Notes: generated from the sequence alone by a model not told the origin. A stretch of DNA of 6,926 bases from an uncultured Gammaproteobacteria bacterium (GCA_938021685.1 CALIFM010000287.1:1-6926), one strand, 5' to 3'; positions 1 through 6,893 are shown, numbered from the stretch's first letter. Numbers and translations are program-made.

Positions 1-849
1 ACCGCCAAAAACAAACGTTTGACTGGTGCCCGCGTGTTTATGGATTTAGTGTCAGTCACTGGCACTGAAAACATCATGATGGCCGCCACCTTGGCCGAGG
101 GCACAACGATAATTGAAAACGCCGCGCGCGAGCCGGAAGTAACCGACCTAGCCGATTGTCTGATTGCCATGGGCGCTAACATCACTGGTGCGGGCACCTC
201 GGAAATCACTATCGAAGGTGTGGAGAGCTTGCACGGCGCACAGCACAACGTCATAGCCGACCGCATCGAAGCAGGCACCTTCTTAGTGGCTGCTGCTGCT
301 ACTCGCAGCAAGATCAAAGTGACCCAGATGGTGCCCGATCATCTAGATGCGGTACTCACCAAGCTACAAGAAGCGGGCGCTCACATCACCACTGGTAAAG
401 ACTGGGTGCAATTGGATATGCGTGGGCAGAAGCCCACGGCGGTGTCAATTAATACCACACCTTATCCCGGCTTTCCCACTGATATGCAGGCGCAGTTTAT
501 TTTATTAAATAGCGTCGCCGAAGGCTCAGCCGTGGTTACTGAAAACATTTTTGAAAATCGCTTTATGCATGTGCATGAAATGCAGCGCATGGGCGCCAAT
601 ATTGAGCTACGCGGCAACACCGCTTTGGTACACGGGGTGGAGCACTTAACCGGCGCGCCAGTGATGGCCACGGATTTGCGTGCCTCTGCCAGCTTGGTGC
701 TTGCAGGTTTAATTGCTAACGGCGAAACCATTATTGACCGTATTTACCATATCGATCGCGGCTACGACAACATCGAAGAAAAACTGTCGCAACTAGGCGG
801 CTCCATTCACCGTATTTCGGCCAAGCAATTTAAACAGATGCGGGCTTAA
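1..849 (+). CDS. murA: UDP-N-acetylglucosamine 1-carboxyvinyltransferase, 3' part (5' end outside the window)
   Basis: MurA transfers enolpyruvate from phosphoenolpyruvate to UDP-GlcNAc, the first committed cytoplasmic step of peptidoglycan synthesis. The frame is open from base 1, so 282 residues are visible, roughly the C-terminal two thirds of a ~420-residue enzyme. The match is clear throughout: AATLAEGTTIIENAAREPE, DRIEAGTFLVAAA, FPTDMQAQF, FENRFMHVHEMQRMGA, ATDLRASASLVLAG and IYHIDRGY. Residues known in the family to matter for catalysis or substrate binding are present: Asp of PTDMQ (481-483), Arg of FENRF (559-561), Asp-Leu-Arg of ATDLR (from 673) and Arg of HIDRGY (757-759). The PEP-binding Cys loop lies upstream and cannot be checked. 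The TTG at 19 is internal, not a start. The C-terminus carries a short basic tail (AKQFKQMRA). hisD follows after 27 bases in the same frame, separated by two in-frame stops (847-849 and 868-870). Identification is certain. Confidence 0.98.
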   Translation, partial: TAKNKRLTGARVFMDLVSVTGTENIMMAATLAEGTTIIENAAREPEVTDLADCLIAMGANITGAGTSEITIEGVESLHGAQHNVIADRIEAGTFLVAAAATRSKIKVTQMVPDHLDAVLTKLQEAGAHITTGKDWVQLDMRGQKPTAVSINTTPYPGFPTDMQAQFILLNSVAEGSAVVTENIFENRFMHVHEMQRMGANIELRGNTALVHGVEHLTGAPVMATDLRASASLVLAGLIANGETIIDRIYHIDRGYDNIEEKLSQLGGSIHRISAKQFKQMRA

Positions 850-867
850 AGCCTAGATTCAGCCCGC
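840..867 (+). other. 7-bp perfect hairpin spanning the murA stop codon
   Basis: GCGGGCT (840-846) and AGCCCGC (861-867) are perfect inverted repeats around a 14-base loop that starts with the murA TAA. The stem is G+C-rich, but no T-tract follows (TAATACACT), so it is not a classical intrinsic terminator. It ends 9 bases before the hisD ATG and could affect hisD translation or mRNA stability. A chance repeat is possible. Confidence 0.35.
849..861 (+). repeat. Near-repeat flanking hisD, left copy
   Basis: AAGCCTAGATTCA just after murA matches AAGCCTTAGATTCA at the end of hisD (2200-2213) except for one extra T. The two copies bracket hisD almost exactly. It may be coincidence. Confidence 0.25.
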
Positions 868-876
868 TAATACACT

Positions 877-2208
877 ATGTTTGCTTCTTTATCTAATTGC
901 ATTCAGCATCTTGATGCACAACACCGTGATTTTGCCGCGCAGTTAGGCAAGCTACTGGATCGCGATACCCCGCTGGACCGAGAGATTGAACAAACCGTTA
1001 AAAACATCATTGGCGATATACGCCGCAATGGCGACCAAGCACTGCTTAAGCTAAGCAATCAGTATGATCGCCTAAACGTCAGTAATGCTAAGCAGTTGCA
1101 ACTACCTATAGCAAAGCTAGATGAAGCACTTAATAGCCTTGATCCAGCGCTTCGCGGCGCCCTGAAAAAGGCTCATGATCGTATCCACCATTTTCATGAG
1201 CAAGATGTAAATCAGTCATGGTCAATGACCAGCGACGACGGCACTCGCTTAGGGCAAATTGTACAGCCTATGCAGCGCGTCGGGGTGTACGTACCAGGCG
1301 GCAAAGCCGCCTACCCTTCTTCGGTGTTGATGACTGTGATTCCAGCCAAAGTGGCGGGCGTGCAAGAAATTGTGATGGTAGTGCCTACGCCTGACGGCGA
1401 AGTGAATCCAGCCGTACTGGCAGCAGCAAAACTAGCAGGCGTTGACAAAGTCTTTTGCATTGGCGGCGCACAAGCGATAGCAGCACTGGCATATGGTACC
1501 CAAAGCGTGCCAAAAGTAGACAAAATCGTTGGCCCCGGCAATGCTTATGTGGCCACGGCCAAAAAAATGGTGTTTGGCCAAGTAGGGATCGACATGATTG
1601 CCGGCCCTTCAGAAGTTGCCATCATTGCTGATGAGCAAGCCAAAGCCAATTGGATTGCGATGGACTTATTTGCCCAAGCCGAACACGATGAGTTAGCGCA
1701 GTCTATTTTAATCACCCACAGCGCGGCAATAGCCGAAGCAGTCGAGCAGTCCATTAAAGCCTTACTGCCTAGCATGGAGCGCAAAGAAATTATTGCTCGT
1801 TCCTTAGCGCAGTACGGTGCCATCATCCAAACCGAATCGCTGCAGCATTCTATTGATGTTGCTAACCAAATTGCACCCGAACACCTCGAACTGATGGTGC
1901 AAGATGTCGATGCAGTGATCCCGCATATCTTGCATGCCGGGGCTATTTTTGCTGGTGAACACAGCGCCGAGTCCTTAGGCGATTACTGCGCTGGCCCCAA
2001 CCACGTTTTACCCACTTCAGGCACCGCGCGGTTTAGCTCACCGCTTGGGGTCTATGATTTTCAAAAACGCTCCAGCTTGATTCAGGCTTCCCCTGCTGGC
2101 GCCAACGAGATGGCCCATATCGCCTCCACCTTGGCGCACTGTGAAGGCTTAACCGCGCATGCGCGCTCAGCTGAATTCCGCATCGCAGACCAAAAAACCA
2201 AGCCTTAG
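877..2208 (+). CDS. hisD: Histidinol dehydrogenase
   Basis: HisD is the zinc-dependent, NAD-linked cytoplasmic enzyme that oxidises L-histidinol to L-histidine in two steps, ending histidine synthesis. The 443-residue product is close to the usual ~430-440. Family landmarks occur in order: PMQRVGVYVPGGKAAYPSSV (131-150), IGGAQAIAALAYGT (195-208), VDKIVGPGNAYVATAK (214-229), IDMIAGPSEV (238-247), FAQAEHDE (265-272), IAPEHLEL (332-339), ESLGDYCAGPNHVLPT (365-380) and LTAHARS (425-431). By comparison with the E. coli enzyme, the zinc ligands should be Gln267, His270, Asp369 and His428, and the catalytic pair Glu335-His336; all are present, so the enzyme looks functional. An in-frame TAA at 868-870 makes ATG 877 the first possible ATG; no clear Shine-Dalgarno precedes it, which suggests coupling to murA translation or a weak site. 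hisG, which often sits between murA and hisD, is absent here. Confidence 0.97.
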   Translation: MFASLSNCIQHLDAQHRDFAAQLGKLLDRDTPLDREIEQTVKNIIGDIRRNGDQALLKLSNQYDRLNVSNAKQLQLPIAKLDEALNSLDPALRGALKKAHDRIHHFHEQDVNQSWSMTSDDGTRLGQIVQPMQRVGVYVPGGKAAYPSSVLMTVIPAKVAGVQEIVMVVPTPDGEVNPAVLAAAKLAGVDKVFCIGGAQAIAALAYGTQSVPKVDKIVGPGNAYVATAKKMVFGQVGIDMIAGPSEVAIIADEQAKANWIAMDLFAQAEHDELAQSILITHSAAIAEAVEQSIKALLPSMERKEIIARSLAQYGAIIQTESLQHSIDVANQIAPEHLELMVQDVDAVIPHILHAGAIFAGEHSAESLGDYCAGPNHVLPTSGTARFSSPLGVYDFQKRSSLIQASPAGANEMAHIASTLAHCEGLTAHARSAEFRIADQKTKP

Positions 2209-2213
2209 ATTCA
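2200..2213 (+). repeat. Near-repeat flanking hisD, right copy
   Basis: AAGCCTTAGATTCA covers the last hisD codons, its TAG stop and the first base of the glycosyltransferase start. It matches 849-861 with one inserted T. Confidence 0.25.
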
Positions 2214-3775
2214 TGCCATTGCACAGTGCTTATGCCGGGGTGAAATTGCCCAGTTGGGCTTGGCTGCTGTGCATCGTTCTGTATTTGCTCATCGGCCTTA
2301 GTCCTTATCATTATTGGGACGAATATTTTTATCTCTATTCAGTTTACATGAATGAGCCGGCCACGTTGATGGCCTTAGAGCTAGACTTAGGCGGTTTCTT
2401 CCCCGCAGGATTCTTTTCAGGCAAAGCAGGTTTAGTATTTTTGCTCGATACAGTCGTTGATTATCTAGGGCCAGGCTACGCTAGCCTTAAGCAAATTAAC
2501 ATCCTATTTTTTGCACAAACTGCATTATTTTTAGCTGCCAGTTACATCTTATTTCGGCAGCTTCTGCCGCGCACAACAGCTGCCTTAGCATGGCTGTGTT
2601 TGGCCTTTTCACCGCTTAATTTATATTTTGGCGGCAAGCTGTTGTCGGAAGTACCCAGCCTGCTATGCCTAGCATTGGCCAGTATTGCCTTACTAAAAGG
2701 CTGCACTACCACCGCACTGCCGCGCACAATGCTATGGTGCGCCCTCAGTGCCGTAGCCGTAGCCATAGCTTGCTGGTTTCGACTGACCTCAGCGCTGTAC
2801 ATGCTTGGCTTTATAGTCGCCATAGCGACTATTAATTCAGCACGCTATCCACTCAAAAATCTAATTAAAACGGCTGCTATCACAGGCGTGCTTGCAATTA
2901 GCCTACTTGCCGTTTTAATGTTTTTAAGCGGGGTCAATCCGCTGCAAAGTGTCGCGCAGCTAAGCAGCAATTTAGCGGGACGAGATCAAACCATTTTGCT
3001 CAAGCTATATGCTCTAGGTAGCAGTGTACAATTATTTGTGCTGCTATTTCTCGCGGGCATCGCTCTACGCTGGCGTCAACAGCAATTTTCTTGGCTGCTT
3101 TGGCTAAGCATTTGCACCTTGCCCTTTGTATTTGGCTCAAGCTACCTTGAGCCACGCTTTTTATATCTTGGCTTGTTGCCGTTCGCCATCCTGTGTGGCC
3201 TTGGCTTACAACGTCTTGCTAGCTTTAGCTCGCAGCGTTATCCATCAAGTTCTTTACCCGCTGCTGCACTGCTAGGCTTTTTGGCTATTGTGTGCATCAA
3301 TCGTTTCGTTTTTTTACCCATTATGCCCTACGAGCATGACCAACCAAGGCTGCAGCGATTTGTTCATCAAGTTGAAATAGACCATACTAAGCCCATCTAC
3401 TACAGCTGGCTCAGTGACTTTTGCTTTGCGCGCTTTGCATTTCCTGAGCAAAATGCCAAGCTGACCATGAGTTGGACCTACAACGGCCAAAGCGACTTTT
3501 ATCAAAGTCCGGCACTGTTGCAGTGGGCTGGGGCAAACCACGTGCTAGCTAAACCACCTACTAACACTAAACAAGCCACCTATATGGGCTGGTCGCTCAG
3601 CCCTGTTATCGCTAAGCTCACTCGGACTTTGTCGTTGTTTGGTGTCGATGTGAATCTGCGTGAAGGCCAAAAAAACCACTTGGCTTTAGGCTGGCCTTGG
3701 GAGGAAGTCAAAGACACACAGCCCGTTCAAACTGACGGCCACTATCGCACTTACGCTTACCCCAACAAACCATAA
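2213..3775 (+). CDS. Polytopic GT-C fold glycosyltransferase (ArnT/PMT-like), probable
   Basis: This 520-residue hydrophobic protein is predicted to sit in the inner membrane with about 10-11 helices, clearest around residues 14-31, 95-118, 145-162, 172-208, 218-239, 268-286, 293-308, 314-333 and 347-368, followed by a soluble C-terminal stretch of ~150 residues. After helix 1 it has YWDEYFYL with acidic Asp36-Glu37, the place and pattern of the catalytic acidic motif of GT-C enzymes of the ArnT/protein-mannosyltransferase type, which use polyprenyl-phosphate sugars on the periplasmic side. FGGKLLSEVPSLL (139-151) and SYLEPRFLYLGLLPFA (310-325) also fit that superfamily. Donor and acceptor (lipid A, protein, O-antigen or other glycan) cannot be read from the sequence. 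An upstream in-frame ATG at 2159 would give 538 residues but overlap hisD by 50 bases with no homologous-looking sequence gained. ATG 2213, 4 bases after the hisD stop, is preferred although neither has a good ribosome binding site. The close spacing suggests co-transcription with hisD. Confidence 0.78.
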   Translation: MPLHSAYAGVKLPSWAWLLCIVLYLLIGLSPYHYWDEYFYLYSVYMNEPATLMALELDLGGFFPAGFFSGKAGLVFLLDTVVDYLGPGYASLKQINILFFAQTALFLAASYILFRQLLPRTTAALAWLCLAFSPLNLYFGGKLLSEVPSLLCLALASIALLKGCTTTALPRTMLWCALSAVAVAIACWFRLTSALYMLGFIVAIATINSARYPLKNLIKTAAITGVLAISLLAVLMFLSGVNPLQSVAQLSSNLAGRDQTILLKLYALGSSVQLFVLLFLAGIALRWRQQQFSWLLWLSICTLPFVFGSSYLEPRFLYLGLLPFAILCGLGLQRLASFSSQRYPSSSLPAAALLGFLAIVCINRFVFLPIMPYEHDQPRLQRFVHQVEIDHTKPIYYSWLSDFCFARFAFPEQNAKLTMSWTYNGQSDFYQSPALLQWAGANHVLAKPPTNTKQATYMGWSLSPVIAKLTRTLSLFGVDVNLREGQKNHLALGWPWEEVKDTQPVQTDGHYRTYAYPNKP

Positions 3776-3791
3776 TCATTACACCACTCAC

Positions 3792-4604
3792 ATGGACATT
3801 AGCCCTAAAATATTACCAAAACTTGTCGGTATTGCCCATGAAGCGGGCCGTGCAATTCTAAGCGTATATGAATCGGATTTTGATTTCGAAGTAAAAGGTG
3901 ACGGCTCGCCCTTAACCATCGCCGACCAGAAAGCAGACATCTTGATTACCGAGCACTTGAACGCACTGACCCCTGACATTCCGGTGTTATCAGAAGAAAC
4001 CTACCACAAAGTAGGCGATGCCCGCTTGGACTGGCCTATGTATTGGTTAATTGACCCATTGGATGGCACAAAAGAGTTTATCAACAAAAACGGCGAGTTT
4101 ACTGTCAACATTGCACTCATTCATAACAAGCAGCCGATCATTGGCGTGGTGCATACGCCCGTGAAAGATATCAGTCACTTTGCGATGCGCGAAAAAGGGG
4201 CTTTTTTAAAGCATGGCGAGCGAGCAGCAACGGCTATTCACACTCGTAGTCTAAATAAAAGCCAAGCCAACTTAGTGGCCAGTCGCTCACACAAAGGCGA
4301 AGCCGTCGCTCAATTTGAACAAAACTTAGCTCAGCATGTTGATCAAGTTGACTGCATCAGCATGGGCAGCTCGCTAAAGCTATGTTTAGTGGCCGAAGGC
4401 AAAGCTGATTTCTACCCACGCTTAGGGCTAACCTCAGAATGGGACACCGCTGCTGCGCAGTGCATTGTAGAAGCCGCGGGCGGCAAAGTGATTGATGAAC
4501 AAGGCGCAGCTTTAAGTTATAGCAAAGCTGACATTCTTAACCCTTGGTTTTTGGTGGTGGGCGACCCATCCATTAATATCAACTTCGCTGGAGAAATTGG
4601 TTAA
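3792..4604 (+). CDS. cysQ: 3'(2'),5'-bisphosphate nucleotidase
   Basis: CysQ hydrolyses 3'-phosphoadenosine 5'-phosphate to AMP and phosphate, recycling the by-product of sulfate assimilation and of 4'-phosphopantetheine transfer. The 270-residue product belongs to the Mg2+-dependent, Li+-sensitive inositol-monophosphatase superfamily. The two signature motifs are plain: WLIDPLDGTKEF (85-96) and SEWDTAAAQCIVEAAGG (215-231). The expected metal ligands are Glu68/Glu69 of LSEET, Asp88 and Asp91 of DPLDGT, and Asp218 of EWDTAA. The N-terminus (LVGIAHEAGRAIL) and SPLTIADQKAD (39-49) also match CysQ better than SuhB; KEFINKNGEFTVNIALI is characteristic of CysQ. The ATG lies 16 bases after the glycosyltransferase stop, with no evident Shine-Dalgarno, so co-transcription with upstream genes is likely. 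The stop codon directly abuts the stop of the convergent downstream gene. Confidence 0.94.
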   Translation: MDISPKILPKLVGIAHEAGRAILSVYESDFDFEVKGDGSPLTIADQKADILITEHLNALTPDIPVLSEETYHKVGDARLDWPMYWLIDPLDGTKEFINKNGEFTVNIALIHNKQPIIGVVHTPVKDISHFAMREKGAFLKHGERAATAIHTRSLNKSQANLVASRSHKGEAVAQFEQNLAQHVDQVDCISMGSSLKLCLVAEGKADFYPRLGLTSEWDTAAAQCIVEAAGGKVIDEQGAALSYSKADILNPWFLVVGDPSININFAGEIG

Positions 4605-4868
4605 CTAAGGGTCTTGCTTAGAAACTTTGTTCCCTTTTCTAAATTTACGCAGCCACAGCATAATTGATAGGTAACCACGCCGCGCCCATTTGAAGTCCGG
4701 TGCTAATACCAATAACCCCAACGGAATCATCCATACGCCGAGAATAGGCAAAAACCACAATACCCCACCAAACATCAACGACAAGCCCAGTACCCAGCGC
4801 AAAGAAAAATGCATCGTGCTGGCTTTCTTGGAAACTTTTTTGAAAATTGTTATTAACTGGGAGCTCAT
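4605..4868 (-). CDS. Small two-helix inner-membrane protein, PGPGW-like, function unknown
   Basis: An 87-residue minus-strand gene. It has a short basic N-terminus (residues 1-24), a hydrophobic segment RWVLGLSLMFGGVLWFLPIL (24-43), a tight Gly turn, a second hydrophobic segment VWMIPLGLLVLAP (45-57), then a basic amphipathic tail (WARRGYLSIMLWLRKFRKG). The core LPILGVWMIPLGLLVLAPDF followed by WARR resembles small proteobacterial membrane proteins annotated near the PGPGW family. Those have a hairpin of two helices around a Gly/Pro/Trp turn and a following Arg pair. This is recognition from memory, not a search, and no biochemical role is known to me. Arg/Lys on both ends favour both termini in the cytoplasm. 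An alternative start is the ATG at 4812-4814 (residue 19), just before the conserved part; no Shine-Dalgarno decides between them. It converges on cysQ with no intervening base and diverges from dapF. Confidence 0.72.
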   Translation of the reverse strand: MSSQLITIFKKVSKKASTMHFSLRWVLGLSLMFGGVLWFLPILGVWMIPLGLLVLAPDFKWARRGYLSIMLWLRKFRKGNKVSKQDP

Positions 4869-4989
4869 AACTAAAATACGGGTGTTGGGCGCTGAGTATA
4901 CAAACTTAAAATGACGCCCTTGTGAATCATCAGCTGTATTACAATATATACGTCCAATTGTTCAAATTAGAAGCACTGGCAACCATTTA
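4869..4989. promoter_or_regulatory. Divergent intergenic region with possible promoters for dapF and the small membrane gene
   Basis: This 121-base AT-rich gap is the only intergenic space in the window large enough for promoters, and both flanking genes read away from it. Plus-strand candidates are a TACAAT/AATATA -10-like stretch at 4940-4950 with TTGTGA at 4920-4925; TTGTGA to AATATA (4943-4948) has a 17-base spacer. Minus-strand candidates are TATACT (complement of 4895-4900) and a TTGAAC-like -35 with TGTAAT 16 bases on, within 4939-4966. None matches both consensus boxes well. The location is better supported than any individual box. Confidence 0.35.
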
Positions 4990-5829
4990 ATGGCAAGTAT
5001 GACGCTTAAATTTACCAAAATGCACGGCCTAGGTAATGACTTCATGGTAGTGGATAACCGCCAGCAAGTAATGCCATTAGAAGCGACTATGCTAACTAAG
5101 CTTGCAAAGCGCAAAACCGGCGTGGGCTTTGATCAATTATTGTTGGTTGAATACCCCGAGCACAGCGACAGCCAATTTAAGTACCGTATCTTTAATGCTG
5201 ACGGCACAGAAGTGAGCCAATGCGGCAACGGCGCGCGCTGCTTTGCACACTTTGTGCGCGATCAAGGGCTGTGCAATGCAAACGATTTTTGGGTGGAAAC
5301 CAATGCTGGGCGTATTAAATTAAGCTTGAGGGAAGATGGCCAAGTGCAAGTGAACATGGGCATCCCAAGCTTTGAGCCTGACCAAATTCCGATGGTGGCC
5401 GCGCAACGTGAGCCTTTTTACCCGCTTGATTTTGATGGCGCTACTGTGGAATTTATGGCGGCACAAATTGGCAACCCTCACGCTATTTTTCAGCTCGGCC
5501 CTGTAGATGATGCACCCGTTGCTGAATTGGGCGCGCATTTGCAAAACCATTCTTTGTTTCCTGAGCGAGTCAATGTAGGCTTTATGCACATTTTGTCACC
5601 CACAGAAATCGACTTACGGGTATTTGAGCGTGGTGTCGGTGAAACACTGGCTTGTGGCAGCGGCGCCTGCGCAGCAATAGCCTGTGCCGTGATAAATGGC
5701 TTGTGTGAGACATCAGTCAAAGTGAATGTACGTGGTGGCCAATTAAACATCGACTACGCCGGCGAAGGCGAGGCCAGTTTTTTAACGGGGCCGGCCACCA
5801 CGGTATATCAAGGTGAATTAAACTTATGA
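4990..5829 (+). CDS. dapF: Diaminopimelate epimerase
   Basis: DapF interconverts LL- and meso-diaminopimelate without a cofactor, supplying meso-DAP for peptidoglycan and lysine. The 279-residue product matches the ~275-residue family end to end: FTKMHGLGNDFMVVD (8-22), VGFDQLLLVE (45-54), FNADGTEVSQCGNGARCFA (68-86), IGNPHAIF (160-167), FPERVNVGFM (190-199), VFERGVGETLACGSGACAA (211-229) and LTGPATTVYQGEL near the end. The two catalytic cysteines of the two-base mechanism are Cys78 (QCGNGAR) and Cys222 (ACGSGAC); the active-site His164 (GNPH) and Glu213 (FERG) are also there. ATG 4999, giving MTLKFTKMHG, is an equally plausible start because the family usually begins 5-8 residues before KMHGLGNDF; neither has a clear Shine-Dalgarno. 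It heads a dapF-DUF484-xerC run typical of gammaproteobacteria; lysA, often just upstream, is absent here. Confidence 0.97.
   Translation: MASMTLKFTKMHGLGNDFMVVDNRQQVMPLEATMLTKLAKRKTGVGFDQLLLVEYPEHSDSQFKYRIFNADGTEVSQCGNGARCFAHFVRDQGLCNANDFWVETNAGRIKLSLREDGQVQVNMGIPSFEPDQIPMVAAQREPFYPLDFDGATVEFMAAQIGNPHAIFQLGPVDDAPVAELGAHLQNHSLFPERVNVGFMHILSPTEIDLRVFERGVGETLACGSGACAAIACAVINGLCETSVKVNVRGGQLNIDYAGEGEASFLTGPATTVYQGELNL
5811..5816 (+). promoter_or_regulatory. Ribosome binding site for the DUF484 gene, inside dapF
   Basis: AGGTGA at 5811-5816, within the last codons of dapF, lies 9 bases before the ATG at 5826. It is the clearest Shine-Dalgarno in the window and supports the 4-base overlapping start, consistent with translational coupling. 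Confidence 0.6.
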
Positions 5830-6476
5830 GCAATAAAACCAAAAGTGCAGCTACTAAGCAACAAGCGGCTTCGTTAGATGCCGAGCAAGTCGGTGATTGG
5901 CTAAAAACCAACCCTGATTTTTTTGATCAACACCGCGAAACCTTGATGAGCTTGAACTTGCCCAGCGATGCAGGCACAGCGGTGTCACTGCATCAGTACC
6001 AAGTACGCATTCTGCGACAAGAAAAGGCCGATATGGATGACAAATTAGCACTGTTGGTCAAGCACGCCAAAACCAACCATAAGATCAACCAGGATTTGCT
6101 GGATCTAGCTGCAAAGCTAATTAAATGGGCAGCTAAAGATAACAAAACACCGTTTACCAAATTAATCCTGAAACACTTTGCATTACAAAGCATCAATTTA
6201 ATTGACCTTGAAACCGACCCTTTAATCGCAGACCTTAAGCCCGCTTTGAAAAAGGGCGAGTGCGTTTGCGAAAATGAAATAAACACTGCGACACTGACCT
6301 ACTTATTTAATGATAATTACGATGAGCTGCGCTCTTATGCCATTGTGCCCATTGCACAGAAAAAGAAAGTAAGTCATTTATTAGCTCTGGGTTCTGACGA
6401 CAAAGAGCGCTTTGAACCTAAAATGGGAGCCGAATTTTTGCAACAACTTAGCGGACTGGTGGCCAACCTAATCTAA
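5826..6476 (+). CDS. DUF484 family protein
   Basis: A 216-residue soluble protein of the DUF484 family, conserved between dapF and xerC in many gammaproteobacteria; its function is not established. The N-terminal signature is clear: QVGDWLKTNPDFFDQH (21-36), LMSLNLPS (40-47) and GTAVSLHQYQVRILRQ (50-65). A probable coiled coil (about 56-90) follows, then a GAF-like domain (about 105-216) with SYAIVPIAQKKKVSHLLALGS (170-190) and the typical ending DDKERFEPKMGAEFLQQLSG (191-210). The start overlaps the dapF stop as ATGA (5826-5829) and has a good Shine-Dalgarno, so the two genes are almost certainly co-translated. xerC starts 15 bases after the stop. The position next to XerC has prompted ideas of a related role, but nothing in this sequence shows one. 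Confidence 0.93.
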   Translation: MSNKTKSAATKQQAASLDAEQVGDWLKTNPDFFDQHRETLMSLNLPSDAGTAVSLHQYQVRILRQEKADMDDKLALLVKHAKTNHKINQDLLDLAAKLIKWAAKDNKTPFTKLILKHFALQSINLIDLETDPLIADLKPALKKGECVCENEINTATLTYLFNDNYDELRSYAIVPIAQKKKVSHLLALGSDDKERFEPKMGAEFLQQLSGLVANLI

Positions 6477-6491
6477 ATAGGCGAACCTAAT

Positions 6492-6893
6492 ATGCCAACG
6501 AAGAAACAGACCACTGGGCCTATTGCCTTATTTCTGGATTACCTACAAACGCAGCGGCGCTTATCAGAACATACAGTGATGGCGTATCAGCGCGATCTCA
6601 CCAAGCTAGAAGCTTTTGTGGACAAACGAAATGAGCTTACGCTGAGCACCTTAAGCGCTAAAGAAGCGCGGCTGTTTCCTGCCCAATTGCATGCCCAAGG
6701 TTTATCAGGCCGCAGCATCCAGCGAGTGCTTAGCGCTGCACGCAGTTTTTACCGTTTTTTAATGCGCGAAGGCTTAGCCCAAAATAATCCCTTTAACGAT
6801 GTGCGTGCGCCCAAGCCTGAAAAAAAACTACCAAACACACTGAATATCACCCTATGTTTAACTTATATTGTTTTCTCCCTAATTGCTACATAG
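6492..6893 (+). pseudogene. xerC: xerC tyrosine recombinase, interrupted after the N-terminal domain
   Basis: XerC, with XerD, resolves chromosome dimers at dif and is normally ~300 residues. Only the N-terminal core-binding (SAM-like) domain is present. Recognisable blocks are FLDYLQTQRRLSEHTVMAYQ (14-33), RDLTKLEAF (34-42), QLHAQGLSGRSIQRVLSAAR (65-84), SFYRFLMREGLAQNNP (85-100) and VRAPKPEKKLPNTLNI (104-119). In XerC this last block leads into D-V/D and the catalytic domain. Here similarity ends at about 6848 and 14 unrelated residues (TLCLTYIVFSLIAT) lead to TAG at 6891-6893. The whole catalytic domain, with the Arg-Lys-His-Arg-His-Tyr residues, is missing. The other forward frames after 6848 do not read as XerC, so a simple frameshift does not explain it. 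The remaining 3' part presumably lies beyond an inserted segment outside the window. The ATG is 15 bases after the DUF484 stop, with only a weak AGG upstream (6480-6482). Confidence 0.85.

Noticed and set aside
2159..2212. Upstream ATG start for the glycosyltransferase
   Set aside because: It overlaps hisD by 50 bases, adds 18 polar residues (ending SLRF) with no family resemblance, and has no Shine-Dalgarno. The ATG at 2213 fits a normal operon gap and places helix 1 near the N-terminus.
2033..2311. 92-codon minus-strand frame across the hisD/glycosyltransferase boundary
   Set aside because: Both overlapped plus-strand genes are convincing, and the antisense product has no recognisable features.
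3663..3698. AAGGCCA / TGGCCTT inverted repeat as a terminator
   Set aside because: It lies inside the glycosyltransferase coding region, ~80 bases before its stop, has a 22-base loop and is not followed by a T-tract.
4690..4914. 74-codon plus-strand frame opposite the small membrane gene
   Set aside because: The product is low-complexity and unlike any family, while the opposite strand encodes a coherent two-helix membrane protein. It also spans the divergent promoter region.
5993..6286. 97-codon minus-strand frame inside the DUF484 gene
   Set aside because: It lies wholly opposite a recognised conserved gene, and the product is Ser/Leu-rich without domains, as expected of an antisense shadow.
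6852..6870. dif-like XerC/XerD site in CTATGTTTAACTTATATTG
   Set aside because: It resembles one half of the E. coli dif site loosely (TTATGTTAAAT), but the other arm and central spacer do not match. AT-rich sequence gives such partial matches easily.
6849..6893. Simple frameshift or point nonsense mutation in xerC
   Set aside because: All three forward frames after 6848 were read, and none gives the expected D-V/D linker or the start of the XerC catalytic domain. The composition also shifts.
6852..6893. CTATGT / ACATAG inverted repeat as an element end
   Set aside because: Only 6 bp of pairing with a 30-base loop, not at a defined element terminus; expected by chance in AT-rich sequence.
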